Below, piece after piece: positions 1 to 7,424 of a DNA stretch of 10,878 nucleotides. The position numbers were made by a program, and so were the translations under genes. Each line of letters starts with the position of its first letter. Within the stretch, counting starts at the first letter, position 1. This stretch comes from Rikenella microfusus (lineage in GTDB: Bacteria; Bacteroidota; Bacteroidia; Bacteroidales; SZUA-534): the NCBI GenBank assembly GCA_020719105.1, contig DYQV01000067.1:1-10878 (forward strand), given 5' to 3'. The notes below the pieces were generated by a model. It did no database searches and was not told the DNA's origin. It was given only the letters and a program-made list of their open reading frames with translations.

Positions 1-120
1 TTAATTTTCAATTATCCGTTTTGTAGAACCATTAATTGGTGGCAGTGGTTTGTTAAATGTAAAAACATTAAACAAAAAAACAAGCACAAAAGCATAAAAA
101 CGTAAATTGCAAATGTGCAT
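1..120 (-). CDS. possible small hydrophobic protein (39 aa), doubtful
   Basis: An ATG at 120-118 opens a 39-codon frame that ends in TAA at 3-1, the very edge of the window. The predicted peptide begins MHICNLRFYAFVLVFLF, so residues 7-22 are strongly hydrophobic. It ends with a polar tail (KPLPPINGSTKRIIEN). This could be a one-helix membrane miniprotein. The same composition is expected by chance from AT-rich DNA, since Phe, Leu and Lys codons dominate. There is no recognisable family, no clear promoter and no ribosome-binding site, although Bacteroidota normally lack Shine-Dalgarno sites. It lies downstream of the tRNA terminator on the same strand, so it would need its own promoter. I list it only because the frame is complete. 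Confidence 0.25.
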   Translation of the reverse strand: MHICNLRFYAFVLVFLFNVFTFNKPLPPINGSTKRIIEN

Positions 121-154
121 TTTATGTTTCAACCCATAAGGATTCGCTCAAATA

Positions 155-183
155 ACCATCCAGGGTATGATTCTCTGGATGGT
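155..183. repeat. perfect 9-bp inverted repeat (hairpin)
   Basis: The arms ACCATCCAG (155-163) and CTGGATGGT (175-183) are perfectly complementary around an 11-nt loop. There is no T-run directly after it on either strand, so it is not a standard intrinsic terminator. On the minus strand it follows the tRNA terminator and precedes the doubtful small ORF at 1-120. It could be a backup terminator, an RNA-end stabiliser or a leftover repeat arm. Confidence 0.45.
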
Positions 184-186
184 CCT

Positions 187-230
187 TTAAAAAAATAAAA
201 ACACGCATCACTTTTTCAAATAATGCGTGT
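187..230 (-). terminator. intrinsic terminator of the tRNA-Ser gene
   Basis: Read on the minus strand, ACACGCAT (230-223) and ATGCGTGT (208-201) form a perfect 8-bp stem around a 14-nt loop. The stem runs straight into a T-rich tract (TTTTATTTTTTT, about 200-189). It lies 22 nt beyond the encoded CCA of the tRNA, as expected for a terminator of a single-gene tRNA transcript. Confidence 0.75.
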
Positions 231-251
231 AAATATCTGACAAATAAATAT

Positions 252-342
<91 letters not shown>

Positions 343-378
343 AGCGGTAAAGATAATTAATAAATGGTTATTTCTAAA

Positions 379-525
379 TGCTGTTTTCAAATCCTTGTGT
401 ATTCTGACCGTTAATTGATATTACTCATCAATACTATATGTAAATGAAAAAAGTTTCATAAAAACTTTATATCCACTATAATAATATTATTTTTAAAAAA
501 ATATTCAATTTTATTGAAAACAGCA
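379..525 (+). promoter_or_regulatory. inverted-repeat-rich leader of the TPR/SpoIIE gene
   Basis: A perfect 12-bp inverted repeat, TGCTGTTTTCAA (379-390) and TTGAAAACAGCA (514-525), encloses shorter hairpins. These are ATTGAT/ATCAAT (414-419/427-432), AAAGTTT/AAACTTT (450-456/462-468) and an AT-only pair around 483-505. Folded as RNA this would be a multibranch structure ending 34 nt before the start codon. I found no consensus TAnnTTTG box here; the nearest is TATTTTTA at 488-495. The inner hairpins are AT-rich and could be chance, while the outer arm is less easily explained that way. It may be a structured leader or the relic of an inverted-repeat element. Confidence 0.3.
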
Positions 526-559
526 ATACATTCCTAATTGATTTAAAATTTATAATAAT

Positions 560-3139
560 TTGAAAAAAAGTATTGCATTAGGGTTTATTATTTTAGTTTT
601 TTTGACGCCATTTTTGTCAATGGCCCAGGAAAATAAACTGATAGACAGTTTGTTAAATAGTTTGGAAAAAATATCCAATGATACGGTTAAGGTGGACTTA
701 TTGAATGACCTAAGCGAGGCTTACCGTATGGCTAAATCGCCGAAAGCTGCAAATTATGTAGAGGAAGCCTTTTTTCTTTCCGAAAAGATTGGTTTTACCC
801 GCGGAATTGCCGATGCTCAAAAAATAATGGGAATTCAGGCTTTTTATAAAGCAGACTATGTTACGTCAATCAATTATTTTGAAAAAGCAATTGTTTTATA
901 CCGAAATCTCAAAAGTGAATCAGGAATTTCCGATTGCTATAAAAAAATGGGACTTACCAATGCCTATCAAGATAATTACCCAAAAGCCATTGAAAATTAT
1001 GAAAAGGCTTTGAAAATTGATGAATTGTTGGATAATAAAAGCGGTATCGCGGTTTGTTTAAACGATATTGGTGTAATGTATAATTATCAGGGTGACCATT
1101 CCAAGTCAATTGAGTATCAAAAAAAGTCGTTGGAAGCTTGTCGGAATTTGGGAGACAAAAAAGCGATAGCTTCCCGATTGATTAACTTGGGAGCATCGTA
1201 CGACGAACAAAGCAACTACAGCAATGCAATTGAATGTTATTTGGAGGCTTTGATAATAAAAAACGAATTAAAAGATAGTTTGGGTATTTCAATGTGCTAT
1301 AACAATTTAGGTGAAGTATATAACCACAAGGGTGATTATGCCTCAGCTATTGATTATTATGAAAAATCATTAACTATTGATAAGCAACTTGATGATAAAA
1401 ATGGAATAGCTATTTCATTAATTAATATTGGAACCATTCATTTTAAGCAGAATAATTTCAGAAAGGCTCATACTTACTTTAATGAATCGTTAGCAATTGC
1501 TGAAAAAGCAGGAAATAAGAGAATCATAGCAAACATTTTAAATACTATTGGAGAGTTAAGTATTAAGGAAGAAAAATTGGAAGAGGCAATCAGCAACTTG
1601 CAGCAGGCAATAGATTTGAGTAATGAAATAGGAGATAAGAGTGAAGTAGCTAAATCGATTTATAATTTGGGCAATGCATTCATGCAAAAGCAAAACTATT
1701 TAACAGCCATTGAACAATTCCAGAGAGCATCAATTTTGCATGAGGATTTGGGTGAAAAGAGCAAGGCTGCAGCCGATTATATAAAAATTGGATTGGCTCT
1801 TTACGAGATGAATAGTTTTGAAAAATCAGTTGAATTCAGTTTAAAAGGAATTAAAATTGCTATCCAAATCGGATCGAAAGAAAACATTAGCTTGGCATCT
1901 GAGATGTTATCAAAAGCATACGCTAAACAAAATAAGTTTGAGGATGCATTTAAATATGCGGTTATGTTTAAATTAACCCACGATAGCTTATTCTCTATTG
2001 AAAGCCAAAAGCAAATAAGTATTGTTGAAAATAGGTTTGACTTAGAACGGAAACAACAGGAAATTGAACTGCAACGAATAAAACTGGAAAAATTAGCAGT
2101 TGAAATTAGACAGCAGCATATCAAGCAAAATGCTCTTTTGGGAGGTTTGATAGGTGTTTTGTTAATTGTTATTCTTATTATAATTGGATATGTTAGAATT
2201 AAAAAAGCAAACAATATTATTGCGTTACAAATAAAACAAATTGAAGAAACAAATGAGGAGCTCAACCAAACTAATGAGGAATTAAATGTTACTCTTGAAA
2301 CAAACATTCAGCAAAAAGAGGAAATTGTTCAGAAAAATAAGGAAATAACGGATAGTATTCAATATGCTAAATATATTCAGCGAGCTATTTTGCCAAGAGG
2401 CGAGCGATTAAGCCAACTCTTTCCGAACCATTTTGTATTGTATAAGCCCAAAAATATTGTAAGTGGCGATTTTTATTGGATGACTGAAATTGAAGATAGA
2501 ACCATTTTAGCTGTGGCTGACTGTACCGGGCATGGTGTGCCTGGAGCATTCATGAGTATGTTAGGAGTGTCATTCCTAAATGAAATTGTCAATAAAGAAT
2601 ACATTACTCATCCGGCGATAATTTTAAAGCGGCTGCGGAAAGAAATAATACATGTGTTACAACAGGAAAGTGTTATTGGGGAACAACGAGATGGTATGGA
2701 TGTTGCCCTTTGCTCCTTTGATTTAAAAGCTATGGAGCTTCAATTCTCAGGAGCAAATGCTCCTATGTATCTTATTCGCTCAAAAAATAGAGATTCAATT
2801 AATGGAGCTGATTCAACTGAATTTGACGGTCATGTTTTGTACGAAATAAAAGGCGATAAAATGCCTGTTGCCTTATATAAAAAGATGGAAAAATTCCAAT
2901 TGAATGAATTCAAAATCCATACAGGTGATTGTATTTACTTATTTTCTGACGGTTTTGCCGATCAATTTGGGGGCACAGAAAAAAGAAGGTTTCGATACAA
3001 AGCTTTTAAACAGTTGCTACTCGAAAATTACACCAAGCCGATGAACGAACAAAAAAGTATCTTAGATGCAACATTTAAAACCTGGCAAGATGATTTTGAG
3101 CAAATTGACGATGTGCTGGTAATGGGAATTTGTATTTAG
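560..3139 (+). CDS. membrane TPR sensor fused to SpoIIE/PP2C-type serine phosphatase
   Basis: This 859-residue protein is probably a signalling phosphatase that reads a periplasmic cue. Residues 1-22 form a signal peptide (MKKSIALGF...SMA-QE). Residues 44-483 are eleven TPR units, each exactly 40 residues, with the x-x-x-G-x-x-Y/F...Y-x-A-I-x-x-Y/F-x-x-A/S pattern. Residues 484-523 look helical and charged, 525-547 are one membrane helix, and 550-600 form a Glu/Gln/Asn-rich coiled coil. The SpoIIE/RsbU-like domain starts at about 595 (ITDSIQYAKYIQRAILP). Its likely metal-binding acidic residues are D637 (GDFYW), D654 (DCTGHG), D797 (FSDGFADQ) and D850 (DDVLVMG), so it appears active. The start is TTG at 560: an in-frame TGA lies at 539-541, no ATG follows it, and the signal peptide begins exactly here. 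Family knowledge predicts dephosphorylation of an anti-sigma-factor antagonist or similar partner, but none is encoded nearby. The stop codon touches the inserted element at 3139-3280. Confidence 0.93.
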   Translation: MKKSIALGFIILVFLTPFLSMAQENKLIDSLLNSLEKISNDTVKVDLLNDLSEAYRMAKSPKAANYVEEAFFLSEKIGFTRGIADAQKIMGIQAFYKADYVTSINYFEKAIVLYRNLKSESGISDCYKKMGLTNAYQDNYPKAIENYEKALKIDELLDNKSGIAVCLNDIGVMYNYQGDHSKSIEYQKKSLEACRNLGDKKAIASRLINLGASYDEQSNYSNAIECYLEALIIKNELKDSLGISMCYNNLGEVYNHKGDYASAIDYYEKSLTIDKQLDDKNGIAISLINIGTIHFKQNNFRKAHTYFNESLAIAEKAGNKRIIANILNTIGELSIKEEKLEEAISNLQQAIDLSNEIGDKSEVAKSIYNLGNAFMQKQNYLTAIEQFQRASILHEDLGEKSKAAADYIKIGLALYEMNSFEKSVEFSLKGIKIAIQIGSKENISLASEMLSKAYAKQNKFEDAFKYAVMFKLTHDSLFSIESQKQISIVENRFDLERKQQEIELQRIKLEKLAVEIRQQHIKQNALLGGLIGVLLIVILIIIGYVRIKKANNIIALQIKQIEETNEELNQTNEELNVTLETNIQQKEEIVQKNKEITDSIQYAKYIQRAILPRGERLSQLFPNHFVLYKPKNIVSGDFYWMTEIEDRTILAVADCTGHGVPGAFMSMLGVSFLNEIVNKEYITHPAIILKRLRKEIIHVLQQESVIGEQRDGMDVALCSFDLKAMELQFSGANAPMYLIRSKNRDSINGADSTEFDGHVLYEIKGDKMPVALYKKMEKFQLNEFKIHTGDCIYLFSDGFADQFGGTEKRRFRYKAFKQLLLENYTKPMNEQKSILDATFKTWQDDFEQIDDVLVMGICI

Positions 3140-3280
3140 TGTCTCTAAGAAAACGCCAATAACTGGGTTACGCTTGCCCCAAAACTGGTCATCATGAGAA
3201 TTCGGGACTCCCATTTTCGTGGCTTTGCAAGCCTTGTTCTTGACGTTTTTAAAGCCACTTAAAAATTTTCTTAGAAGCAC
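3139..3280. mobile_element. MITE-like 142-bp element with terminal inverted repeats
   Basis: The ends GTGTCTCTAAGAAAA (3139-3153) and TTTTCTTAGAAGCAC (3266-3280) are inverted repeats matching at 13 of 15 positions. The flanks carry a direct repeat, TATTTA(G), at 3133-3138(9) and 3281-3286(7), which looks like a target-site duplication; a simple TA duplication is also compatible. A further perfect 8-bp inverted repeat, GTGGCTTT (3219-3226) and AAAGCCAC (3251-3258), lies inside. The minus strand is open from end to end (47 codons from a GTG at 3280), but I see no transposase, so mobilisation would be in trans. The insertion left the TAG of the phosphatase gene intact and created a new TAG for the fragment on the other side. 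Confidence 0.55.
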
Positions 3281-3541
3281 TATTTAGGTTGATAAGGTAA
3301 AATAATAGTTGGGTCCCAATGCCAAACCAAATTAGGTTGTTTTTTTTCACAGAACGAAAAGGTATAACTGGTTGAAATGGTTTCTTTAGGCATGGTGTCG
3401 TTAACAAAGCCATATTTCATAGAATCAAAAGTAATGAAAAAATGGCTTTGTTCGTTAGTTTTTTTTCAACAGTTTTGTAATGTCAGTGCGGTCGGGCAAA
3501 ATTAAATGTGGTGCAATTTGGGTCGGCTTGTGAGTTGGCAT
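3280..3541 (-). pseudogene. decayed gene fragment, frameshifted at an A8 tract
   Basis: Between an in-frame TGA (3467-3465) and the TAG at 3282-3280, the minus strand encodes about 60 residues with a protein-like look. One stretch reads SHFFITFDSMKYGFVNDTM and the end reads HWDPTIILPYQPK. Upstream the reading continues in another frame from an ATG at 3541 (MPTHKPTQIAPHLILPDRTD...), and the frames meet at eight A residues (3466-3459). Removing one A would give a single frame of about 86 codons. I do not recognise the family. The part above 3466 overlaps a hairpin-forming segment (3496-3561) and may be repeat DNA, not gene. In that case only 3280-3465 is a 5'-truncated remnant. Its original stop was probably displaced by the element at 3139-3280. 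Confidence 0.4.
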
Positions 3542-3561
3542 TGCAGCTCTTTTAATTTTGC
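3496..3561. repeat. 66-bp imperfect palindrome (hairpin or repeat element)
   Basis: Perfect 11-bp arms GCAAAATTAAA (3496-3506) and TTTAATTTTGC (3551-3561) enclose a second pair, TGCAAT (about 3512-3517) and ATTGCA (about 3540-3545). A symmetric 5-nt internal loop separates the two pairs. The two-tier stem could form as DNA or RNA. It lies in the 661-bp stretch without an intact gene between 3139 and 3801. From 3562 to 3800 I see only AT-rich DNA with a short C-run (about 3626-3631) and no convincing gene or terminator. Confidence 0.4.
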
Positions 3562-3800
3562 AGAAGGGTTGGCTGTCTTTTTTTACGGCTTATTGGTAAC
3601 TATCAGGTTGTGATTGGTAATTTAGCCCCCCTTCGGGAATTCACTCAGTAGAGCCTGTATATCTATCAGAATGTCGATTTTTATTTTTTTTCGTCATTTT
3701 TTAAGGAATTTTATTTGGCTAATAGTGATAATTTATATTGCTTATTGGTTTTGTTTTATCAAATAATGGATTATTGCAAACTCAATCCCGTATTCAATTA

Positions 3801-4685
3801 TTACCTAACCAATCCTTTTACCACACATGACTTTTTACTCACGGTATATACCCTAAAAATGCCAATGGCATTATTTGAAATATTGCTTGATACATTGGCA
3901 GGTAATCCTCCAAACATAGGGTTATATCCATTATACTCTTTTTGTGCACTATTAATATAGTTAAAGTAAGCCAAATCAATATTATCAATTTCCAGAGTAA
4001 GGGTATCGCCATTTTCTATATGTTCATACTCCTTTTCGTCCTGCAAAAACTGGCAAGTCACCCCATTGGTATAATTACCATTAAACTGGTCATCGTTGGT
4101 AACATTGTATTCAAATAATGAATCGGTTACCATAACACCATTTACCCAAGCAATAAAATTATAATAGTTACGCTCTTGTGGATCCCACGCATAACAATTC
4201 AGTGAGGTAGCTTTCCATTGAGGAATGTATGTGTAAGTCACCGAATCCATTTCCAAGGCACTGGCCATGGTGGCTGATGCTTCAAAAACATCCCATTCTC
4301 CATCAACATTAATATCCACATTTGTAATCAACAGATGATAGGTTTTTCCGGGTTCACCGGCAAATGGAATTTCACTGAAATAATAACCCGGAAAGGTATC
4401 CCGTTCAATAAAACGAACCACAGAATCGCCTGAAGTAACAGTTACCATAGCTGCTTCAACCATTTTCGAAGAATCATCGGTAAAGCTTTGCGTATAAAAC
4501 AATCGTACCAATTGATACTGGTTTTCGTTAGTCAAGGTGGCATCAATAATAATATTTTTAACATAAGCAGCCGGCTCCAATTCCATCTCCTCTGTGCAAG
4601 ATATCATCAGTAGTAATAAAAATACGGCCATCATTCTAAAAATGACTTGCTGTTGTATCCGAAAAATATTGAATAACCATTTCAT
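3801..4685 (-). CDS. DUF4249-type outer-membrane lipoprotein
   Basis: This 294-residue protein has a lipoprotein signal: a hydrophobic run at 18-29 ending in LMIS-C, with C30 as the expected lipidated cysteine. The mature protein is rich in predicted beta strands. Its first part (about 40-125) is a sandwich-like region containing VTVTSGDS and GEPGKTYHLLI. The C-terminal region holds FGGLPANVSSNISNNAIGIF (258-277), which resembles the conserved end of DUF4249 proteins. The length is normal for that family, so the gene appears intact. It starts 3 nt after the receptor gene and must be cotranscribed with it. DUF4249 proteins are known to sit beside TonB-dependent receptors in Bacteroidota. A role as the receptor's lipid-anchored partner, as SusD is for SusC, is inference. 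M18 or M19 could also start, but the longer form keeps positive charges before the hydrophobic run. No clear terminator follows. Confidence 0.8.
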   Translation of the reverse strand: MKWLFNIFRIQQQVIFRMMAVFLLLLMISCTEEMELEPAAYVKNIIIDATLTNENQYQLVRLFYTQSFTDDSSKMVEAAMVTVTSGDSVVRFIERDTFPGYYFSEIPFAGEPGKTYHLLITNVDINVDGEWDVFEASATMASALEMDSVTYTYIPQWKATSLNCYAWDPQERNYYNFIAWVNGVMVTDSLFEYNVTNDDQFNGNYTNGVTCQFLQDEKEYEHIENGDTLTLEIDNIDLAYFNYINSAQKEYNGYNPMFGGLPANVSSNISNNAIGIFRVYTVSKKSCVVKGLVR

Positions 4686-4688
4686 TTT

Positions 4689-7043
4689 TTAAAATTTTAT
4701 ATTGTAGGTAATTGCAGGAATAAATGAAAAGAGATAGGTCTTTTCGGCATAAATCCGATTGGTTTCCTCATCGCGAACAAAATTAATTGACCAGGCATTG
4801 TGCCTTCCATAGGCATTATAAAGAGAAAAATTCAATTCTTGCGCCCACCTTTTTCCGGGCTTGGCCGGCATAGAATAAGTTAATCCCAAATCGAGCCGAT
4901 GATAATCAGGCATGCGTACTTTATTTCGATCACCATCTTTGTAGTACAATTGAAGTACATTGTCTTGTACATAAAAACCGGCAGGAACTGTCATTGGAGT
5001 TCCTGAAGCAAACACCCAGATACCTGAAAGCGACCACTTATCGTTTAGCTTATAATTGGCAACAATTCCCACATTATTTGGCTTATCGTAAGGCGAATTA
5101 TAAACAACACCGGCATTTACTTCAGGTATATCTCTCCTTGATTTCGATAAGGTATAACTTACCCAACCGTTTAGTCGTTCAAAATTATATTTTAACTGAA
5201 ATTCTGCTCCAGCAGCCCAGGAATCACCTATCCGAAATTCCCCATCAATTTTGCGGTTTAAAAATAACTCGGCATGGTCCTTAAAATCAATGGTATTGTG
5301 CATCTCTTTATAATAAAGCTCCACAGAACCTTCAAACTGGTTAAACCAAAAATTCCGGAAATAACCTAATGCAGCTTGATCGGCTATCTGTGGTTTGATA
5401 TTCTGATTGGATGCAACCCAAATATCAAAGGGTGTACCTCCCGAACTGTTTGAAGCCATGTGAATGTATTGCCGGGTACGCGAATAACTTGCTTTTACTG
5501 ATGACGCCTCATTTAATTGATAGATAACCCCAATGCGAGGTTCTAATCCTTGATAAACATTATAAACATCACCCCTACTGTAAGTTACGCTATCGGTAGC
5601 TTCATGATTGGTGTCAAAATTATAAACTGTTCCGGGTCCTACATTTTGAAAAATGGAAAAACGAATTCCATATTTCAATGTCAGTCGTTCGCTCACTTGT
5701 TGAACATTGCTGCCATAAATGCCCCATTCTACAGCCAAATTGGGAAACAATTCATATTCCGAAAAAATTGATTCGCTTCCTATGGGTTCAATTAAACCGG
5801 GATAAAACCGGTGATAGGTGGATGAAAATCCAAATTTAATGGTGTTTTCAGAATCAAGCAACACTGTGTTGTCTAAACGGAATCCATAATCGTTAATATT
5901 TGAATTCCACACAAAGCCCGAGGCATCATTGAAACTGGCTGAAGTACGGTATCCATAGCGGCCATATAATAGGGTAAACTTTGTGGCAACATCACTACTG
6001 TATGAGTGCATCCAACTAACTGATCCCGCAGTATTTCCATACCCGAATTTTGCTACCGACTGATTAAATGCGTCCCAACCATTATAAAAATTTATAGAAA
6101 GGGTATTTTGTTTGTCAATGCGATGATTCAATTTTGCATTAATATCATAAAAAAACAGATTTACGCCATTCACTTGATCGGTTTGAGTTTGCATGGCTAA
6201 TAAATACAATTGAGCATTAAATATGCGACCTGCCAATAAAAGTGTGGTGGTATCACCATTAATGGGACCATCCATAGCAAAACGGGTGGAGATGGTTCCT
6301 ATTCCTCCGGAACCTTGCCAACGGGTTCCATTTCCTTCTTTTACTTTTACATTTAATAACGATGAAATGCGACCACCATAAGCCACGGGAATATCACCCT
6401 TATATAGTTCCAATTCCTTTATGGCATCGTTATTAAATACACTAAAGAAACCCATAAAATGGGATGCATTATAAAGCGGCACTTCATCAATTAAAATCAG
6501 GTTTTGATCCATGTTACCTCCCCGAACACTAAACCCTGAAGTTCCTTCAGCTGCAGGCTGTACCCCTGGAAGCAACTGTATGGCTTTAATAATATCCACC
6601 TCGCCCATAAAAGCCGGTATCTGACGGATTTGTTGAATTTTCATTTTTTCAACACTCATTTCGGTTCGTTTCAAATTTTCATCGGAACGCTCCGCAGTAA
6701 TTGTTACGTCTTGTATTTTCTGGCTTTCTCTTTCTATATAAAAAGCAACATCTTGTTTGCCAATTACTTCAATCACTTCTTTTTGAGTCTTGTATCCAAT
6801 ATACGAAATCTGTAGGTGAAATTTACCTCTTGGCAAGTGCAATAAAAAAGAACCATATCCATCAGTTGCCGTTCCTGTTCTAAATTCCTCAATATAAATA
6901 GTAGCCCCAATTAACATTTCTTTGGTATCTTTATCGTAAACACGACCTCTTATTTCGTAAGTTTCATTTTTTTCAGAGCGAGCCTGAGAAATTAAAACAA
7001 CGCCCAATAAAAAAACTAAAAGGTATATTTTTTTATAAATCAT
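4689..7043 (-). CDS. TonB-dependent outer-membrane receptor with carboxypeptidase-regulatory-like N-domain
   Basis: This 784-residue outer-membrane beta-barrel should take up or sense a ligand using TonB/ExbBD energy. Residues 1-22 are a signal peptide. Residues 30-105 form a carboxypeptidase-D-regulatory-like domain (IRGRVYDKDTKEMLIGATIY...GTATDGYGSF...IGY). Residues 130-237 are the plug, with LLPGVQPAAEGTSGFSVRGG (158-176) and LILIDEVPLYNASHF. The rest (about 245-784) is the barrel, and the last residue is Phe, as is usual for barrel assembly. At under 800 residues it is shorter than typical SusC proteins of about 1000, and no SusD gene follows. A DUF4249 lipoprotein does follow, 3 nt downstream. 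The ligand cannot be read from the sequence: no polysaccharide-degrading enzymes, haem genes or siderophore genes are adjacent. No anti-sigma/sigma pair flanks it. A -7-like TATGCTTTG (7094-7086) lies 43 nt before the start, but its -33 partner is poorly spaced. Confidence 0.93.
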   Translation of the reverse strand: MIYKKIYLLVFLLGVVLISQARSEKNETYEIRGRVYDKDTKEMLIGATIYIEEFRTGTATDGYGSFLLHLPRGKFHLQISYIGYKTQKEVIEVIGKQDVAFYIERESQKIQDVTITAERSDENLKRTEMSVEKMKIQQIRQIPAFMGEVDIIKAIQLLPGVQPAAEGTSGFSVRGGNMDQNLILIDEVPLYNASHFMGFFSVFNNDAIKELELYKGDIPVAYGGRISSLLNVKVKEGNGTRWQGSGGIGTISTRFAMDGPINGDTTTLLLAGRIFNAQLYLLAMQTQTDQVNGVNLFFYDINAKLNHRIDKQNTLSINFYNGWDAFNQSVAKFGYGNTAGSVSWMHSYSSDVATKFTLLYGRYGYRTSASFNDASGFVWNSNINDYGFRLDNTVLLDSENTIKFGFSSTYHRFYPGLIEPIGSESIFSEYELFPNLAVEWGIYGSNVQQVSERLTLKYGIRFSIFQNVGPGTVYNFDTNHEATDSVTYSRGDVYNVYQGLEPRIGVIYQLNEASSVKASYSRTRQYIHMASNSSGGTPFDIWVASNQNIKPQIADQAALGYFRNFWFNQFEGSVELYYKEMHNTIDFKDHAELFLNRKIDGEFRIGDSWAAGAEFQLKYNFERLNGWVSYTLSKSRRDIPEVNAGVVYNSPYDKPNNVGIVANYKLNDKWSLSGIWVFASGTPMTVPAGFYVQDNVLQLYYKDGDRNKVRMPDYHRLDLGLTYSMPAKPGKRWAQELNFSLYNAYGRHNAWSINFVRDEETNRIYAEKTYLFSFIPAITYNIKF

Positions 7044-7337
7044 TTGTTAATAAATCTATATTGTATTAAACTTTAACTATCCTTCCAAAGCATACCTAAT
7101 ATACTTTTGTTATTATTCAACGCCTTATATAAAGTGCAAATTTGGTTAACTTCATCAAGACGTTTGAACAACCTATTAGTTGCGTAGTAAAATTAATTTC
7201 ACGCAAATATTCTCCTATCCCATGAATTATTGAAATATTATTCGCTAAACGTGGAATTTTTATCGGTGAACGATAATAAATAGAGTTAAATAAAGATTTG
7301 CATCCCTAAAGAGGACACTTTACCTACAAAGCTAACG

Positions 7338-7368
7338 TTGTCGGGTATTAGGTAACTAGTTATATTTG
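7338..7368 (+). promoter_or_regulatory. Bacteroidota-type promoter, distal site
   Basis: TTG (7338-7340), a 20-nt spacer and TATATTTG (7361-7368) match the Bacteroidota housekeeping pattern TTTG / TAnnTTTG. Transcription would start near 7375, giving a leader of about 115 nt for the gene at 7492. This is inferred from the motif alone. Confidence 0.4.
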
Positions 7369-7424
7369 CTGGATTCTTTCTTTTGGGCATCTACCTTTTA
7401 ATGGTATATGTAAAATAAAGTTGT

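Noticed and set aside
689..2008. 120-bp periodicity as a CRISPR or satellite repeat
   Set aside because: The period is that of protein TPR units, with strongly diverged nucleotide sequence between units and an intact reading frame.
1801..2307. 168-residue minus-strand open frame
   Set aside because: Antisense shadow of the TPR, membrane-helix and coiled-coil region; its hydrophobic, Cys/Ser-rich composition is what antisense of Lys/Glu/Gln-rich codons produces.
3062..3280. 72-residue minus-strand open frame crossing the phosphatase 3' end and the inverted-repeat element
   Set aside because: Its first 47 codons are the element itself and the rest is antisense to the conserved end of the phosphatase gene. 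I treat it as an incidental frame, though copies elsewhere could change that.
3623..3645. C-run with a TTCG-like loop as a terminator or structured RNA
   Set aside because: The stem is only 2-3 bp and there is no T-run immediately after it.
3715..3960. 81-residue plus-strand open frame
   Set aside because: About two thirds of it is antisense to the conserved C-terminus of the DUF4249-type gene, and the rest is low-complexity AT-rich sequence.
4994..6883. Several 60-96 residue plus-strand open frames
   Set aside because: All are antisense to the receptor gene, whose own frame carries clear domains.
7260..7276. TTATCG-GTGAA-CGATAA hairpin as a terminator
   Set aside because: No T-run follows on either strand and no gene ends nearby.
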